Positions 54,301-64,000 of a stretch of 64,000 nt of DNA are shown here, piece after piece. Position numbers and translations under genes: made by a program. Position 1 is the stretch's first letter. Each line of letters starts with the position of its first letter. The stretch lies in NCBI GenBank assembly GCA_905221605.1, contig CAJNDS010002338.1, forward strand, positions 62,001 through 126,000. Reading direction: 5' to 3'. Source of the DNA: Symbiodinium natans. Lineage: Eukaryota; Sar; Dinophyceae; Suessiales; Symbiodiniaceae. Under the pieces are notes generated by a model that was not told the DNA's origin, did not search any database, and worked only from the letters and a program-made list of their open reading frames with translations.

Positions 54301-56989
54301 CTGCGGAAAACAGGGGAGGTCAGAACGCAAGGAAAAAAGCCTTAGATGTGGAAAGGTCGATCTCAGCCATGCCAGCCCTAAGCCCTCCGCGAATCTCCCA
54401 AGTTTTCAACCCAAGTGAAAAGTGACAGTGAGCCTTGCGCGACCCGTCGTGTGACACGGAGGACGCCGAGAAATCCTGGGCTCGAATCCCACGTGATGTT
54501 GCGCTTAGGATGTCAAATTTTGAGTGCTTCTTGGACCTTTCCTGAAGCACTCCCTGAACAGGAACACTACCAAGCCCCACGGCAAGGCTCCACCGTCTCC
54601 CCCACGAGCAGGCTGTAGTGCCCAACATCAGACCTTTTTTGCAACGATTTCTTCTGATGGCAGTTAGGGATTACAAGAGGCTTGGTAGTTGCTTGGGGCG
54701 CATGGTGGAACATAGCCTGAAAGCCATGCGTGCGTGAACTTGGATTCTCAAATTCTGAGTGCAGCCACGAGGCAGGAACTGGGCATTGCAAGGGCAGCCG
54801 CCATTCACGGCCAACTGGTCAGGCAGAGAGGCAGGGGACTTAAAGGAATTTTGGGGTATCTAAGGAGCCTGCACAGCAGATAGAGGGATGTTTTCAGGGT
54901 CATGCCCACGGCACAACCAAGTGTGGGCCTTGAACTTTGCAGTGTCCATGGTCTTCCACTTGTGAACATCCTTGGGCTCCGCACGACAACAAAGATGCAC
55001 AAAGCACCTTCAAGCATCCGTACCCTTCTCCGTCCTCCTAAGATTGCCCCTAGCACAATCAGGCAGCCTGCAGCGCACAGAGAAAACAATGCGCATGTTG
55101 CAAGTTGCAAACACAAAAAACAATCACACACACACACACACACAACCCTTGGCCTTGCAGAAGAAAGTCCCAAAGAATCCAAAGAACCCCTGGCCCCTGT
55201 CCCAAGACATCCCTCACCAAGTCCGGGAGGCGCTGATGTGGAGGGACTCCACCTGCCAGTTCTTGACGAGCTTCTGGACCTTACATCCAAACAAGCAGCG
55301 GCCCAGAGGCCCGCAAACAGGTGGCTCAAAAACACCAAAAACAAAGCAACAAGAATCATCCCAGCCCCGACTCAAAACAGAGACTGAGACTCGATACCAT
55401 CCTACAACAGCGCGGGGTTTTGGGCCACGTAGATCGGCCGTCGAAAGGTTTGTCATGGATTTTGTGGTTCTCTCGTTTGTTTGCATAGGAGCAGACACGG
55501 AAACCCTTGAAAAAGCTCTGGAACATGCCCAAGTGCATTCTTGGAGCCTGGTGAATTGCAGTTGGCTACTTCCCAAGCCACACTCATCTACATCCCTGTC
55601 AGCTCCAGGATGGGAGCTTGGCATTTTGAAACTGGTTGCAAGCAGACCAAATAAACTACTCCTGTTTTTTGCGGGATCCGGAGCCATCCGCGAATGAACC
55701 GTTCGGTCCCATCCCTGCGGGCTTGAATGCAAAAGCAAGAGATCCACTAAGCACCGAGACCTCCATCCAGAAAGGCACCTATCTGTCCCATCCCAGGTAC
55801 GGGACCCTTCGGAAGCCTTCATACCCGCCTTAGACCAGGAGACCTTCCAGTTCCAGAGCCCGAACGGACCAACGACTAAGGGTGCCATCCCATGCAGAGC
55901 TGAGATTTTGACTGGACACACAGCTCGCAAGAAAAATTAAGGGTTGTATGCTCCCCTTGGGGGGTCAAGGGGGAGGGGGTCATTCATTCTATCGACGTTG
56001 GTTCAAGGCGCGTCTGATTCAGGGGCTTTCTTTCCCACTGCGAGGTGACTGGCACACACTCCTGAAAGCAATGCTGCGGAGACCCAGGGCGTGACAGCCA
56101 AGGTTTTCTCAAATGAAGGGAGACAAATGTGCGAGCCCAACAGTCCCAGGCGTCACGAAGCATCCTGTGCTCAATTTTCACGCAAGAGATAGACAGAGAT
56201 GGAGAGAAAGGGAGAGATTGAGAGTGGAGAGATAGCGAGAGAGAGAGAGAGAGAGGTCAGAGACAAATACGAGACAAACATGAGTCCACCAGCCCCAGAC
56301 GGGCGTCACCCCATCCAGGATGCGGGAGACAAACAGGAGACAAATGAGAAAGTTTCAAGGTTTGGGAGACACATGGGAAGCGCAAGCGAAACAAATGACT
56401 CCACCAGTCCTCAACGCACGTCACAGCATCCAGGGTGCGGAAGCGAAATGGGCCGACAAATGGGAGACGCAAGTATCAAAGGAACGTCACAGAAACCCTT
56501 CCTTTAAGAAAAGTAAAAACCCCCAACTGAAGTTGTTTGGAGAATTAAGGGGTGTCACAAACGACGACTTCTGACGAGGAACCAAGGCTTCCAGGGAGCC
56601 TTCCTGGTGTGCCATGGTCCGGTGCTGAAAGTAAAGCTTGTTCACGGAGGCCTTCCAATCGGGTTGAGCACTCTGCAGAGGGACTTGAAGCTGATGTTAT
56701 CCAAATCTTACGGTGGATCTTCCCTGTGCCTTTGGCTGGCTTTGGCTTTCACTGTGTTTTTGAGGAGCCCTGGACTCGGCTGCCGGCATAGTCCGGTCGG
56801 CCAAACCTCCACGAAGATCCCTCCGGTGGCTCATAGTCTCCTCAATATGGGGTCGGTGGGGTCGAACCATGTAAACGCCGTGAGTGCAGGGAACTACCAT
56901 AGCGGAAGCACCTTTTACCAGGACGATCATGCCGGTCGCCGAAGCACAGAGAAAAGCGGCTCGAGCGAACGGTTTGCTCCAAATCGCAC
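54301..56989. other. Upstream region of the SnoaL-like gene, borders unresolved
   Basis: Minus-strand pieces at about 55300-55225 (KLVKNWQVESLHISA, possibly the end of a preceding SnoaL-type domain), about 56180-56060 (MLRDAWDCWARTFVSLHL) and about 56985-56850 (AAFLCASATGMIVLVKGASA, hydrophobic) are protein-like. Large open frames of 180 to 240 codons occur on both strands at 54805-55930 and partly reflect a (CA)n run at 55121-55144. A (GA)n run lies at 56236-56253. I cannot assign genes. Confidence 0.4.
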
Positions 56990-57241
56990 TCAACTGCATG
57001 AGGAGGCACGAATGAGCTCTCCGTAAGGCACACCCGTGGACCTCGGGTTTATAAACGGTTTGGGCTTCAGCAGTTTGAAGGGCCAAAGTTCCAAGCGCTG
57101 CAGGTTTTTCATGTTTTCAGGCGCCCTGGAGAGAAGTGCAGAATATTGCAGAATATTGCAGACTCCCCCGAACCTTCGTTCAATGTTAGAACCGAGGCGC
57201 TCTTCGGAGAGCGCGACGGCGGTTCCCTTCTTCTCCGCCAT
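56990..57241 (-). CDS. Start of an unidentified gene, or a complete 67-residue protein
   Basis: ATG at 57241 opens MAEKKGTAVALSEERLGSNI. Exon 1, 57241-57174, ends CGAAG|GTTCGG. A 48-nt intron follows, with a CTCCAG acceptor, and exon 2 begins at 57125, restoring an Arg codon, then APENMKNLQRLELWPFKLLK, PKPFINPRSTGVPYGELIRA and a TGA at 56990. If not spliced further, the product is 67 residues, basic, with no known domain. Alternatively exon 2 ends earlier and continues into the hydrophobic frame at about 56985-56850. The start is supported by the in-phase junction and the charged N-terminus. Confidence 0.55.
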   Translation of the reverse strand: MAEKKGTAVALSEERLGSNIERRFGGVCNILQYSALLSRAPENMKNLQRLELWPFKLLKPKPFINPRSTGVPYGELIRASSCS

Positions 57242-57829
57242 GGCACCTGGGACCAAGGCAAACCCACGGAACGCCCCCCTCGTCACCTCTCAAACACTTC
57301 TGAAGACTTAGAAAATGCCCTTTAAGAAATCAGTGCAATCCCCGTAAGCCTGACTGCCTGCAAAGCATCAATTCCACGATTCTCATAATCTTCCTGCCCC
57401 AAATCCCCCCTACAGCACTTGCAAAGGCCTCCTCGCCCCGGGTCAGCGCACCCGTCCAAAAGCCAACGCTGCGATACGAAGGGATTTTCAAGGTCTTTTT
57501 AGGGCTGTCAGGGGTTCTAGGATTTGGGGTCGCTGAAGCAATGCGAAGATGAGGTGAGCTTAGGATGGCCGGTGAGGGCTTGCCGGCTTTGATTTCGGGA
57601 GGATCAGGGCCGGGCGTGGGACTTCATGTTGCCCGTGTTCGGGGGCCCAAGCGATTGTTTATCTTCCGCGCATCGGGCGCAGAGAGAAGCGCCGAGAGAT
57701 CACGTCATCGCCTCAAGTTGCGCTTTCGTTCCAACCTGGGTGCAGCGTGCTGGGGTGGGCAATGTGAGCGCTGCAAAAGTCAAAGTTGCCTGACCATGTC
57801 AATCCAAAAGCCAACACAGAATCTGCAGC

Positions 57830-58255
57830 AACCCCAGTGCCAAGTGCCATCGAGAAGCTGCAAAGCTGTCCATCACAGCGTTAATTTGCGCTGATGAGTC
57901 CTGTTCGGCAAAGGATCTGGAGGGATCCGGAACAATTCGGACTGCTTGTATGGTCTCGGAAAGCAGCCGTCTATCGCACATGGATAGGAGTCTTAAACGA
58001 ACAAACCTGCCCCTATCAAACTAGAAGGTTTCCGTAGTGTTCTTGTCCGGTAATCGTGGGTACCATACTTTCCTATAGACCATCTTCGCAATCTGATCCT
58101 CACTAAGCCTCGGTGAGCCTCATAAACCAAAACTCTAGCTGAAGAATCTGCCCCGAGACGTAGCGCTCGAGTCTCTCGAGTCCTTCCAGCTTTCTGAGGG
58201 GAGGCTGCACTCCTTGGTTCTCGCCATTTTGGGCCAAGAATCTCCACACCTCACC
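57830..58255 (-). CDS. Exons of unidentified genes, with a stop at 58103
   Basis: Exon 58255-58103, TTTCAG|G, 51 codons, reads GEVWRFLAQNGENQGVQPPL then RKLEGLERLERYVSGQILQL and ends EFWFMRLTEA then TAG. It is the terminal exon of a gene whose body lies at higher coordinates. Below it, about 57970-57830 reads ETIQAVRIVPDPSRSFAEQD and NAVMDSFAASRWHLALG and may be an exon of the next gene, the one starting upstream of 57241, or of an alternative 3' end. No domain recognised. Confidence 0.5.
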
Positions 58256-59595
58256 CTGAAATTCAGCAAGCCTGGGTTTCAGATTGGGCCAGATATGTTT
58301 TGTTGGGAACTGTTTGGGATGCTTTTGGGGAGTGGGCATGGCTGGCAGAGGTGGAGGCCTGCACTTGGCAGCGCACACGGGGATTCCTCCTTCTTTCTCC
58401 TTTTTGGCTTTTCCTCCTCTCGCACTCTCGCATGGAAAACACGCAGAGTTGAAGTTTTCTAGGCGGCACAAAGGGTTGGCCTTGCAGCCTTACCCGAACA
58501 GCCACCAAGACTGGAGCACATCAAACTCGCCATGTGACAAAGGCTAGTAGTATGTCATAGTGTATATATTCGTCTCGCTGAAGAGACTCGGTTTTCATGC
58601 TTCAAGGTCGTGAGGGGTGCCTTGAACTCTCGGTGCAGATGCCGACAATGTTTTGTGGCTTTTTGGGCAGGACAGGCAGGGACCCACAGCTCGAAACTAA
58701 AAATGGCGCGACGCTCCCATGACCAGGCGGTCCTAAGGAACTGCGCTGCGTGTGCACATAGGCTTCACATGCGATAGGGCAACCTAGACACAAGAACTCG
58801 TCTAATGATAATGATTGGTGCGATGCTGGCGGGCCATGTCAAGGCAACGACATTGTTCGGAAGAGTTGAGGGAATTTTTGAGGGTGGGTTTGGGTGGTGT
58901 CCGGGCTGCTGCCAAGGTGCTACCAGCCACAGGGCATAGGGAGCACCGCTGCTCTCCGTGGTGACTGTGGTCGCCACCTCCCAGTGCCTCTCTTCCAGGA
59001 TATCGACTCCCAAACCGCAGCCCTTTGAGCCTGCGAGACTTTGAAACCTGAAATGCGGCTGTCCCCAGCGTTTCTAAACCCCGAGCACGTGGCCTGGCTG
59101 TGGTGTCCATCTTCGTCAGCTCTGTGACGTCCTAGCTTCAACTTTGAAGGAGTATCAGAAGGGCTCTGCTTGTCTCAGGCATGGTGTGAAATCTCAGCCC
59201 CTCAGCCCTCAAAAAACACAGCGCGTTCAATGCAGGCGCGGCACCTTTTCGCCTGGCCTGGCGGGTGAGGTTGAGGTCGGGTGAGGTGGGGGTGTAGCCA
59301 TAAGGCGTGCAGGCTCTCAAGCCTGGTTTACGGAGCTTGCGCTGGGGCTTGCTTGGCGCTCGAGCACCGATTTACGAGAGCGCGGGCTAGCAGCCCACAG
59401 GCGCAGTGCCAGCCCAGACGATTTAGACTTCAGGGTTTCAAGGCTTCGAGTTTTCGGGTTTTTGGGGGTGGGGGGGGAAACCGCCCCCCTCCCACCTCAC
59501 CCGCGCCCGCCCCCCGACTAAGCCTAAGCCCTAAACCCGAAAGCCCGAAACTCAGCCCGAAACCCTAAACACGCCCACCCGCGCCCTCCCCAACA
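58256..59595. other. Unresolved stretch
   Basis: A minus-strand piece at about 59010-58915 (VDILEERHWEVATTVTTESS then GAPYALWLVAPWQ) is strongly protein-like and probably an exon of the gene ending at 58103, but its phase was not closed. At 59460-59580 the plus strand is C/G-rich, with CCCTAAAC and CCCGAAA words resembling a decayed telomere-type array. Confidence 0.4.
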
Positions 59596-59668
59596 AAAGC
59601 TCTCAAAACGGCGTGGGTGAGGGGCTGGTGCGTCAGCCCCTCACCCAGTGCACTGTTTTGGGAGCTTT
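59596..59668. repeat. Foldback element, two-part hairpin
   Basis: The inner stem is perfect: 59615-59627 pairs with 59634-59646 (13 bp, 6-nt loop GTGCGT). The outer arms 59596-59609 and 59655-59668 pair over 14 positions with one T-G wobble. The two stems are separated by 5 and 8 unpaired bases. Confidence 0.9.
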
Positions 59669-60005
59669 CATTGCGCGTGCCGATTTAGAGTAGTGCCAGG
59701 CAACAGCCTACTTCTCTGCACTATTTGCGGGGTTTGGAGAGTGTGCAGGCTGCTAACTGCTGCAGCCCACACCGTTCTAAGAGCTTTCCACAAATTGATT
59801 GGGGCTTGCAGAGCACGAGGACAGCTTTCATTGTGGCCTGGAAGGATCGCGGGCAGCCAGCCCATAATGACCGGTTCAAGTGAAAGCTGGCCGCCTACAT
59901 ACCAAAGCTTATCCTCATAGTCCTGCCTTGCTGGGCAGCCAGGGCTCGCAGGCTAGCCACCCACTCCGGGCGGGCAGGCCGTCCGCACCAGTTTGAGAGC
60001 TTTCT

Positions 60006-60100
60006 TTGGGGCTTGATGACATTTCATTGAGGCTTGGAGGGCTCGGATCAAAAGCTTTCCTTGGGGCTTGATGACATGTCATTGAGGCTTGGAGGGCTCG
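60006..60100. repeat. 40-bp tandem duplication, 55-bp period
   Basis: 60006-60045 and 60061-60100 differ at a single base. A more diverged relative with GCGGGCAGCCAG words occurs near 59810-59960. Confidence 0.92.
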
Positions 60101-62561
60101 CGGGCAGCCAGTTCGCCCCGACGAAAAAGAGGATTGTTTAAGTCGAGCCATTCCGACTCGTACCGACAGTTCTGCAAACTCCCAAGAGCGCCTGATGCAC
60201 GCCATCTGGCCGTCGGTGTCAGGCACCTGCGCACCTTCACAGCGCGCGACACTGAAGCCGTACCTGCGGTCTGAGCGGCTTCCGCGCGCTTCGTTGGGTT
60301 CAGGGGGTTAACTTTAGCGGCTTTGAAGGCGTGTGAGCAAGGGCGGGCCGCATTCCGTCCATATAGGTGCACTCATGCTGAGGATTCGCAATCCCTGAAA
60401 GGGCAAGCCTGATGGCCTCAGGGTGCTTCAGGGTGCCGGAGGTTTTTGATGATGTTCAAGGCTTAGGCGCGCCTCAGGTAGCGATTGCCATTCCGTTCGT
60501 CAGCGGCCGTCTTTCCCAGCAGCTTGAATCCTGGAAGCTGCAAAAAAGCCTGGAAGCCTTGAGGAAAGCGCACGAAGGAAACGTGTGAGGGATCAAAAGC
60601 AAGTTACCGATCCCGGGATTTACAAGGATTCTTGGCGACTACTGTACTTCGTGGACATAAGCAAGGTCGCAAAAGGACACAGCGTGTGAACCCTACAGAA
60701 GATCCCGGAAAGAACCCTGAAACCCCGCCCTAAGCGGGCTGGGCAGGCGGAAGGTCGACGGCTTCTTTTCGTAGGATCGGCTAAGAGCCGTGGCTGCTTG
60801 CTCCTGCTGTCGGCTTGTGAGGAAGGTCCAGGTGACTTGGGGTTTTGGAACTTCGCATCTCTTGGGCTGGCGAACGCTGTAGACACTGTAGAGATTAGAC
60901 TCCTAGACTTCGCCTTGCTCATCGCAGGCGACTTGTCCAGGAAGAAGCCCATGGTGTCGGACTTGCCTGGAGAGAATCTGAGAAGTAGGATAAGTAGGAG
61001 TCACAAGTGGAAGATGTTGGAGATCTGCGTGGAGTCGGGTGTGGGGCCGAGTGGGGGTGTGGAGTGGGCTCCCAAGCATCCTGACACCCTGCTCTGAGCG
61101 ACTGCTTTGAGCAAGTACTGTTGATTTGGTAGATGTTTGGAGATGTTTTCTCAAGCTCCCCAAAGCAACAAACCGATTGTCCTTGGCGTTGCTGCCTTGG
61201 GTTGCAGCCAAGGAGCTCTTCAGCGGCACCCGCAGGATCTTGATTTCGGACCTTGGCTTTGGAACACTCGAGGACATTGGCTCAGGGCAACTCAGATTGG
61301 CGAGGCTTTCAAAGCGGAACGGCCCTGTCGCATCTTCACTTCGGCCTGAGGTCTGACACCTGTCTGGTGTGGCCCATAAGGAAACACATTCTTATGTGTC
61401 TTCCTTGGAGCAGTCTCGGCCTCTCTCAGATCGCATTTCTATTCGATTCGTTGATGTTGCGATCGTGTTCCCCCTGCGCCGGCGAGCCCACTCCGACCTT
61501 TGACCCGCCCCCTTCAGTTCTGGTCCAGCGTGGTCTATCTCTTCCCCATCCCAGCCGACAGCGGCAGCACTGTTTTGCGTTCTCGGCGCTCTCGTTTTTT
61601 CACCACAACATCCGGCAAGTTGCGTTGGGAAGAGGCCGCGATGCGTAGCGGCGAAGCATTTTTGCAAATGAGTTGGTCAAAGGCCTTCAAGGGCTGTATT
61701 GCAGCATGTACTTTGCACTTAAGGCTGCGAGCCGGGGCCACATTGCGCAAGCTTCGCGGAAGTACCAAAAGGAGCAAAATCACACAGGTCTCGAGAACAT
61801 CCAAGCCTCCAAAACCACCCTGTGTCCAGCAACTCCCAACATCCATGAACATCCGTTTTGGGGTGATCCGAGTGGCTTCGCCAACGGTCCGCCCGAAAAC
61901 AGCAAAGACTCGGCCTGTCTCTCTTTAGAGAAAGTTGTGCAGAGGGCTTGTGAAGGTCGAGGGACTTGCAGTTCTGAGTTGCAGCATCATCAACTCTCAT
62001 CAACTTCTCAATACACAAGCACAACCCGGAACCAATGCAACTAGCCAAGTTGCAAAGTGTCTAGAAAATAAGTAGCACAAGTGATGTGAGCACTCTCGAG
62101 GTTCTATGCGAAAGATTCTGCGGGGGTGGCGACTCCAGAAACCCGCTGGGACTCTCAAGCGCAAATTGCTGGGCGCTGGAGCGCTGTGGTCGCTGGTGTG
62201 CTGGAACGACACTCTGCCGGTGGGATTTCTATTGCGATTTGTGGGCGTTCTGGATCCTTGTTTATTTCGTGGCTTAGGGCTTAGGGTCATGGATCCTTCT
62301 CGCTCAGCCCTATTGAAGCAGTGAAGGAACAAAAGACAAGATTCCATGAGAAGGAGAATTCACCCTGAGGACACACACACACACACAGACACACTCTGAG
62401 TCATGCCAAACTGGATCATAAATCTTCGCAGAGCTGCCAGCTGCCAGCATCCAGCTTGCATTGGAGTCTTCACCACAACTGAGGATCCCAAACCCTTGAA
62501 ACCCGTGCAACATCTTGAAGCCCTTGCAACATCTTGAAGCCCTTGAGACAACACTCACTAC
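60101..62561 (-). other. Protein-like minus-strand stretches without closed splicing
   Basis: About 61275-61140 (SSVPKPRSEIKILRVPLKSS), about 60950-60800 (MGFFLDKSPAMSKAKSRSLI, Ser/Lys-rich), about 61850-61560 (KCKVHAAIQPLKAFDQLICK) and about 61990-61930 (KSLDLHKPSAQLSLKRD) are open on the minus strand; the plus strand at 60798-61097 is open too. They probably include real exons, but borders and order could not be fixed. A (CA)n run lies at 62378-62392. Confidence 0.35.
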
Positions 62562-63900
62562 CAGACTGGCCTTGGACCCAATGGTAGGGGCCTCCTTCCG
62601 CACCGTGATCCAGTCCTGAGAAAGACTTGGGGCACCGAGTGTTCAGACTAGGAATACTAGGACTTCGGGCTTGCGGAGGCTTGCTCCGCTTCGGGCTGTT
62701 GTCTTGCTGTTGCTCTGTTTGTGCTGGTGCTGTTGCTGTTGCCGCTTTTGGTGATGTTGCCGCTCCTGCTGTTGCTCTTGCTACCGCTCCGGCTTCCGCT
62801 CCGGAGAAGAGCCGGTGCCTATGGAGCTCTGCAGAAAAGAAGACAGGAAGCCACTTTCGACAGCAAACCAAAAAAAGACCATACAGTGCGGCGTTGATGT
62901 TGACATTGTTTCTGGTAGTGCTACCCAACCGCCGCGGATCACTGCAAGCTCCGAAGCAAAAAAAATGCTGACCCAATCTGCCGAGGGCGTGAATGATGTG
63001 AATTTCATGTGAATGTTTCCCGCGGGGCGCACTATCATTGCACACACGCCGAGCGCCCCTTCTGAAAAGGGCACAATGAACTACATTCCGTCGGAAATCT
63101 ATCTCGCTGAAACAAAACGCCTGAGTTCTCGAAGGGTGTGCTGAGTTCTCTAAGTTTGGAGAAAAACTGCGGAGGAGCGGCGCTTGGGAGGCGTATCTGC
63201 CACCCGCTCAGTGCCTGAGCCCGACTGAAGGCCAAAAGTTAGCGTGGCTGGGCACTTCAAGGGCATGTAATGCAGCGGTAACATTGACTGTGCTGAAAAA
63301 CAGAGACGTCGTCCTGACTGGAACTTGATAGGCCAGCTTCACAAAGAAGTAATGAAAGGAAGGGGGGCCAAGCCAGTGACGGGATTGTCCGCAAAGCGGA
63401 TCAGCTGCGGCAGCTCCTACGGCCGACACACACACACACACAGACACAGCACAAAGAGTGTTAGACTTTGTTGGACTGTACTGATGGATGACAGTGATGA
63501 CGGCACTCCCTTGCCACAAATCCCACAAACTTGCATCCAGCTTCACCAAGTGAAACGAAAACTCCAACTCTAACAACCCAAGCCCTACCATCCATCCTAC
63601 GGCCGGCCGGAAAAGCAATGAGAGCTCTCCTGCCCCGCGAACCTTCACACGGACCCAAGCCTCGTGCATCCTCGTGTTCAAAACCCAGAAAGCCATGAGC
63701 CTCACTCGCATCTTTGGCGCTTGCTGCCTCTTTTGCCAAGGCGACCTGTCACTCCGATGCACCAAAGGGAAAGCGTTTGGGGGCTTTGGGGGTACTTCGG
63801 GATGGAGGGGCTTCGGGGAACCCTTACAAGAACCTCCAAGATACAACAATACGTACCCCTCAACTTCAACCCTCAAACAGCCAAACCTCAAGTCTTTTCA
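62562..63900 (-). CDS. Exons of an unidentified gene with an Ala/Gln-rich linker
   Basis: Exon 62828-62562, CTTTTCTGCAG acceptor to a GT donor, reads LHRHRLFSGAEAGAVARATA then an Ala/Thr/Gln-rich linker (ATATAPAQTEQQQDNSPKRS) and KSFSGLDHGAEGGPYHWV. Upstream pieces: about 63050-62850 (SADWVSIFFASELAVIRGGW, then CMVFFWFAVESGFLSSFLQ), about 63350-63215 (KLAYQVPVRTTSLFFSTVNV) and about 63700-63610 (RVRLMAFWVLNTRMHEAWVR, ending before GTTCGC). Several are hydrophobic, suggesting a membrane or secreted protein with a disordered tail. Phases between them were not closed and the gene may continue past the window end. Family unknown. Confidence 0.45.
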
Positions 63901-64000
63901 ATGACAAATACTGTGTAGCCCTCACCTGTGGCACCCACAGGACTGCCACCGTCTGCAAGAGCCCCTCGCGCCCTCAGCGGGAGGGCAGTCGTGTCGGGAG

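Noticed and set aside
54470-54495. Second tRNA B-box-like word (GGCTCGAATCCC)
   Set aside because: No cloverleaf can be formed with the upstream 50 bases.
54805-55930. Overlapping open frames of 180 to 240 codons on both strands
   Set aside because: Both are open partly because of a (CA)n run and GC bias; neither shows a domain throughout. Only a short minus-strand piece (KLVKNWQVESLHISA) looks like an exon.
58219-58240. Spliced-leader-like GCCATTTTGGGCCAAG on the plus strand
   Set aside because: It is the complement of coding sequence (FLAQNGE) in the minus-strand exon 58255-58103, so the resemblance is most likely chance.
1-64000. CRISPR arrays, bacterial operons, prophage or toxin-antitoxin modules
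   Set aside because: None seen. The tandem repeats present are simple microsatellites without spacers, and gene structure is eukaryotic throughout.

Overview
The window looks like nuclear DNA of a dinoflagellate, most likely a Suessiales or Symbiodiniaceae-type genome. Coding sequence is broken into many very short exons (12 to about 220 nt). Introns use GT, GC and GA donors about interchangeably, and most acceptors read AG|G. TTTAGGG telomere-type motifs are scattered through introns, and CT, GA, AT and CA microsatellites are frequent. I saw no bacterial operon, ribosome-binding site, CRISPR array, rRNA or convincing tRNA.

Every gene I can reconstruct by splicing lies on the minus strand, so the 64 kb reads as one unidirectional gene array transcribed from high to low coordinates. 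Most long plus-strand open frames are shadows of minus-strand exons.

From low to high coordinate: (1) about 1-12759, a gene of at least 18 exons for an INTS11/CPSF73-family beta-CASP metallo-beta-lactamase RNA endonuclease. A complete two-exon ubiquitin-like plus ankyrin-repeat gene (5297-6428) lies inside one of its introns on the same strand. (2) 14286-16030 and 17957-20120, two unidentified multi-exon genes. (3) about 21341-24680, a NEK-type protein kinase, reconstructed without a frame break over 14 exons, including a 12-nt micro-exon. (4) 26175-40385, several unidentified genes; the best resolved are a membrane protein (37784-38905) and genes whose last exons end at 29046, 33374 and 40099. 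(5) 44616-45592, a complete three-exon macro-domain gene with a mitochondrial-type N-terminus. (6) 48122-51220, unidentified exons. (7) 53316-54300, a SnoaL/NTF2-like gene. (8) 56990-63900, further unidentified exons, a gene start at 57241 and a 73-nt foldback.

The recognised genes (RNA cleavage, ankyrin scaffold, NEK kinase, ADP-ribose macro domain, SnoaL-like) form no shared pathway. Neighbourhood here reflects array organisation rather than operon logic. Exon borders given to the base are those where flanking dinucleotides and codon phase agree; the others are marked approximate. Identities come from motif recognition by eye, not from a database search.
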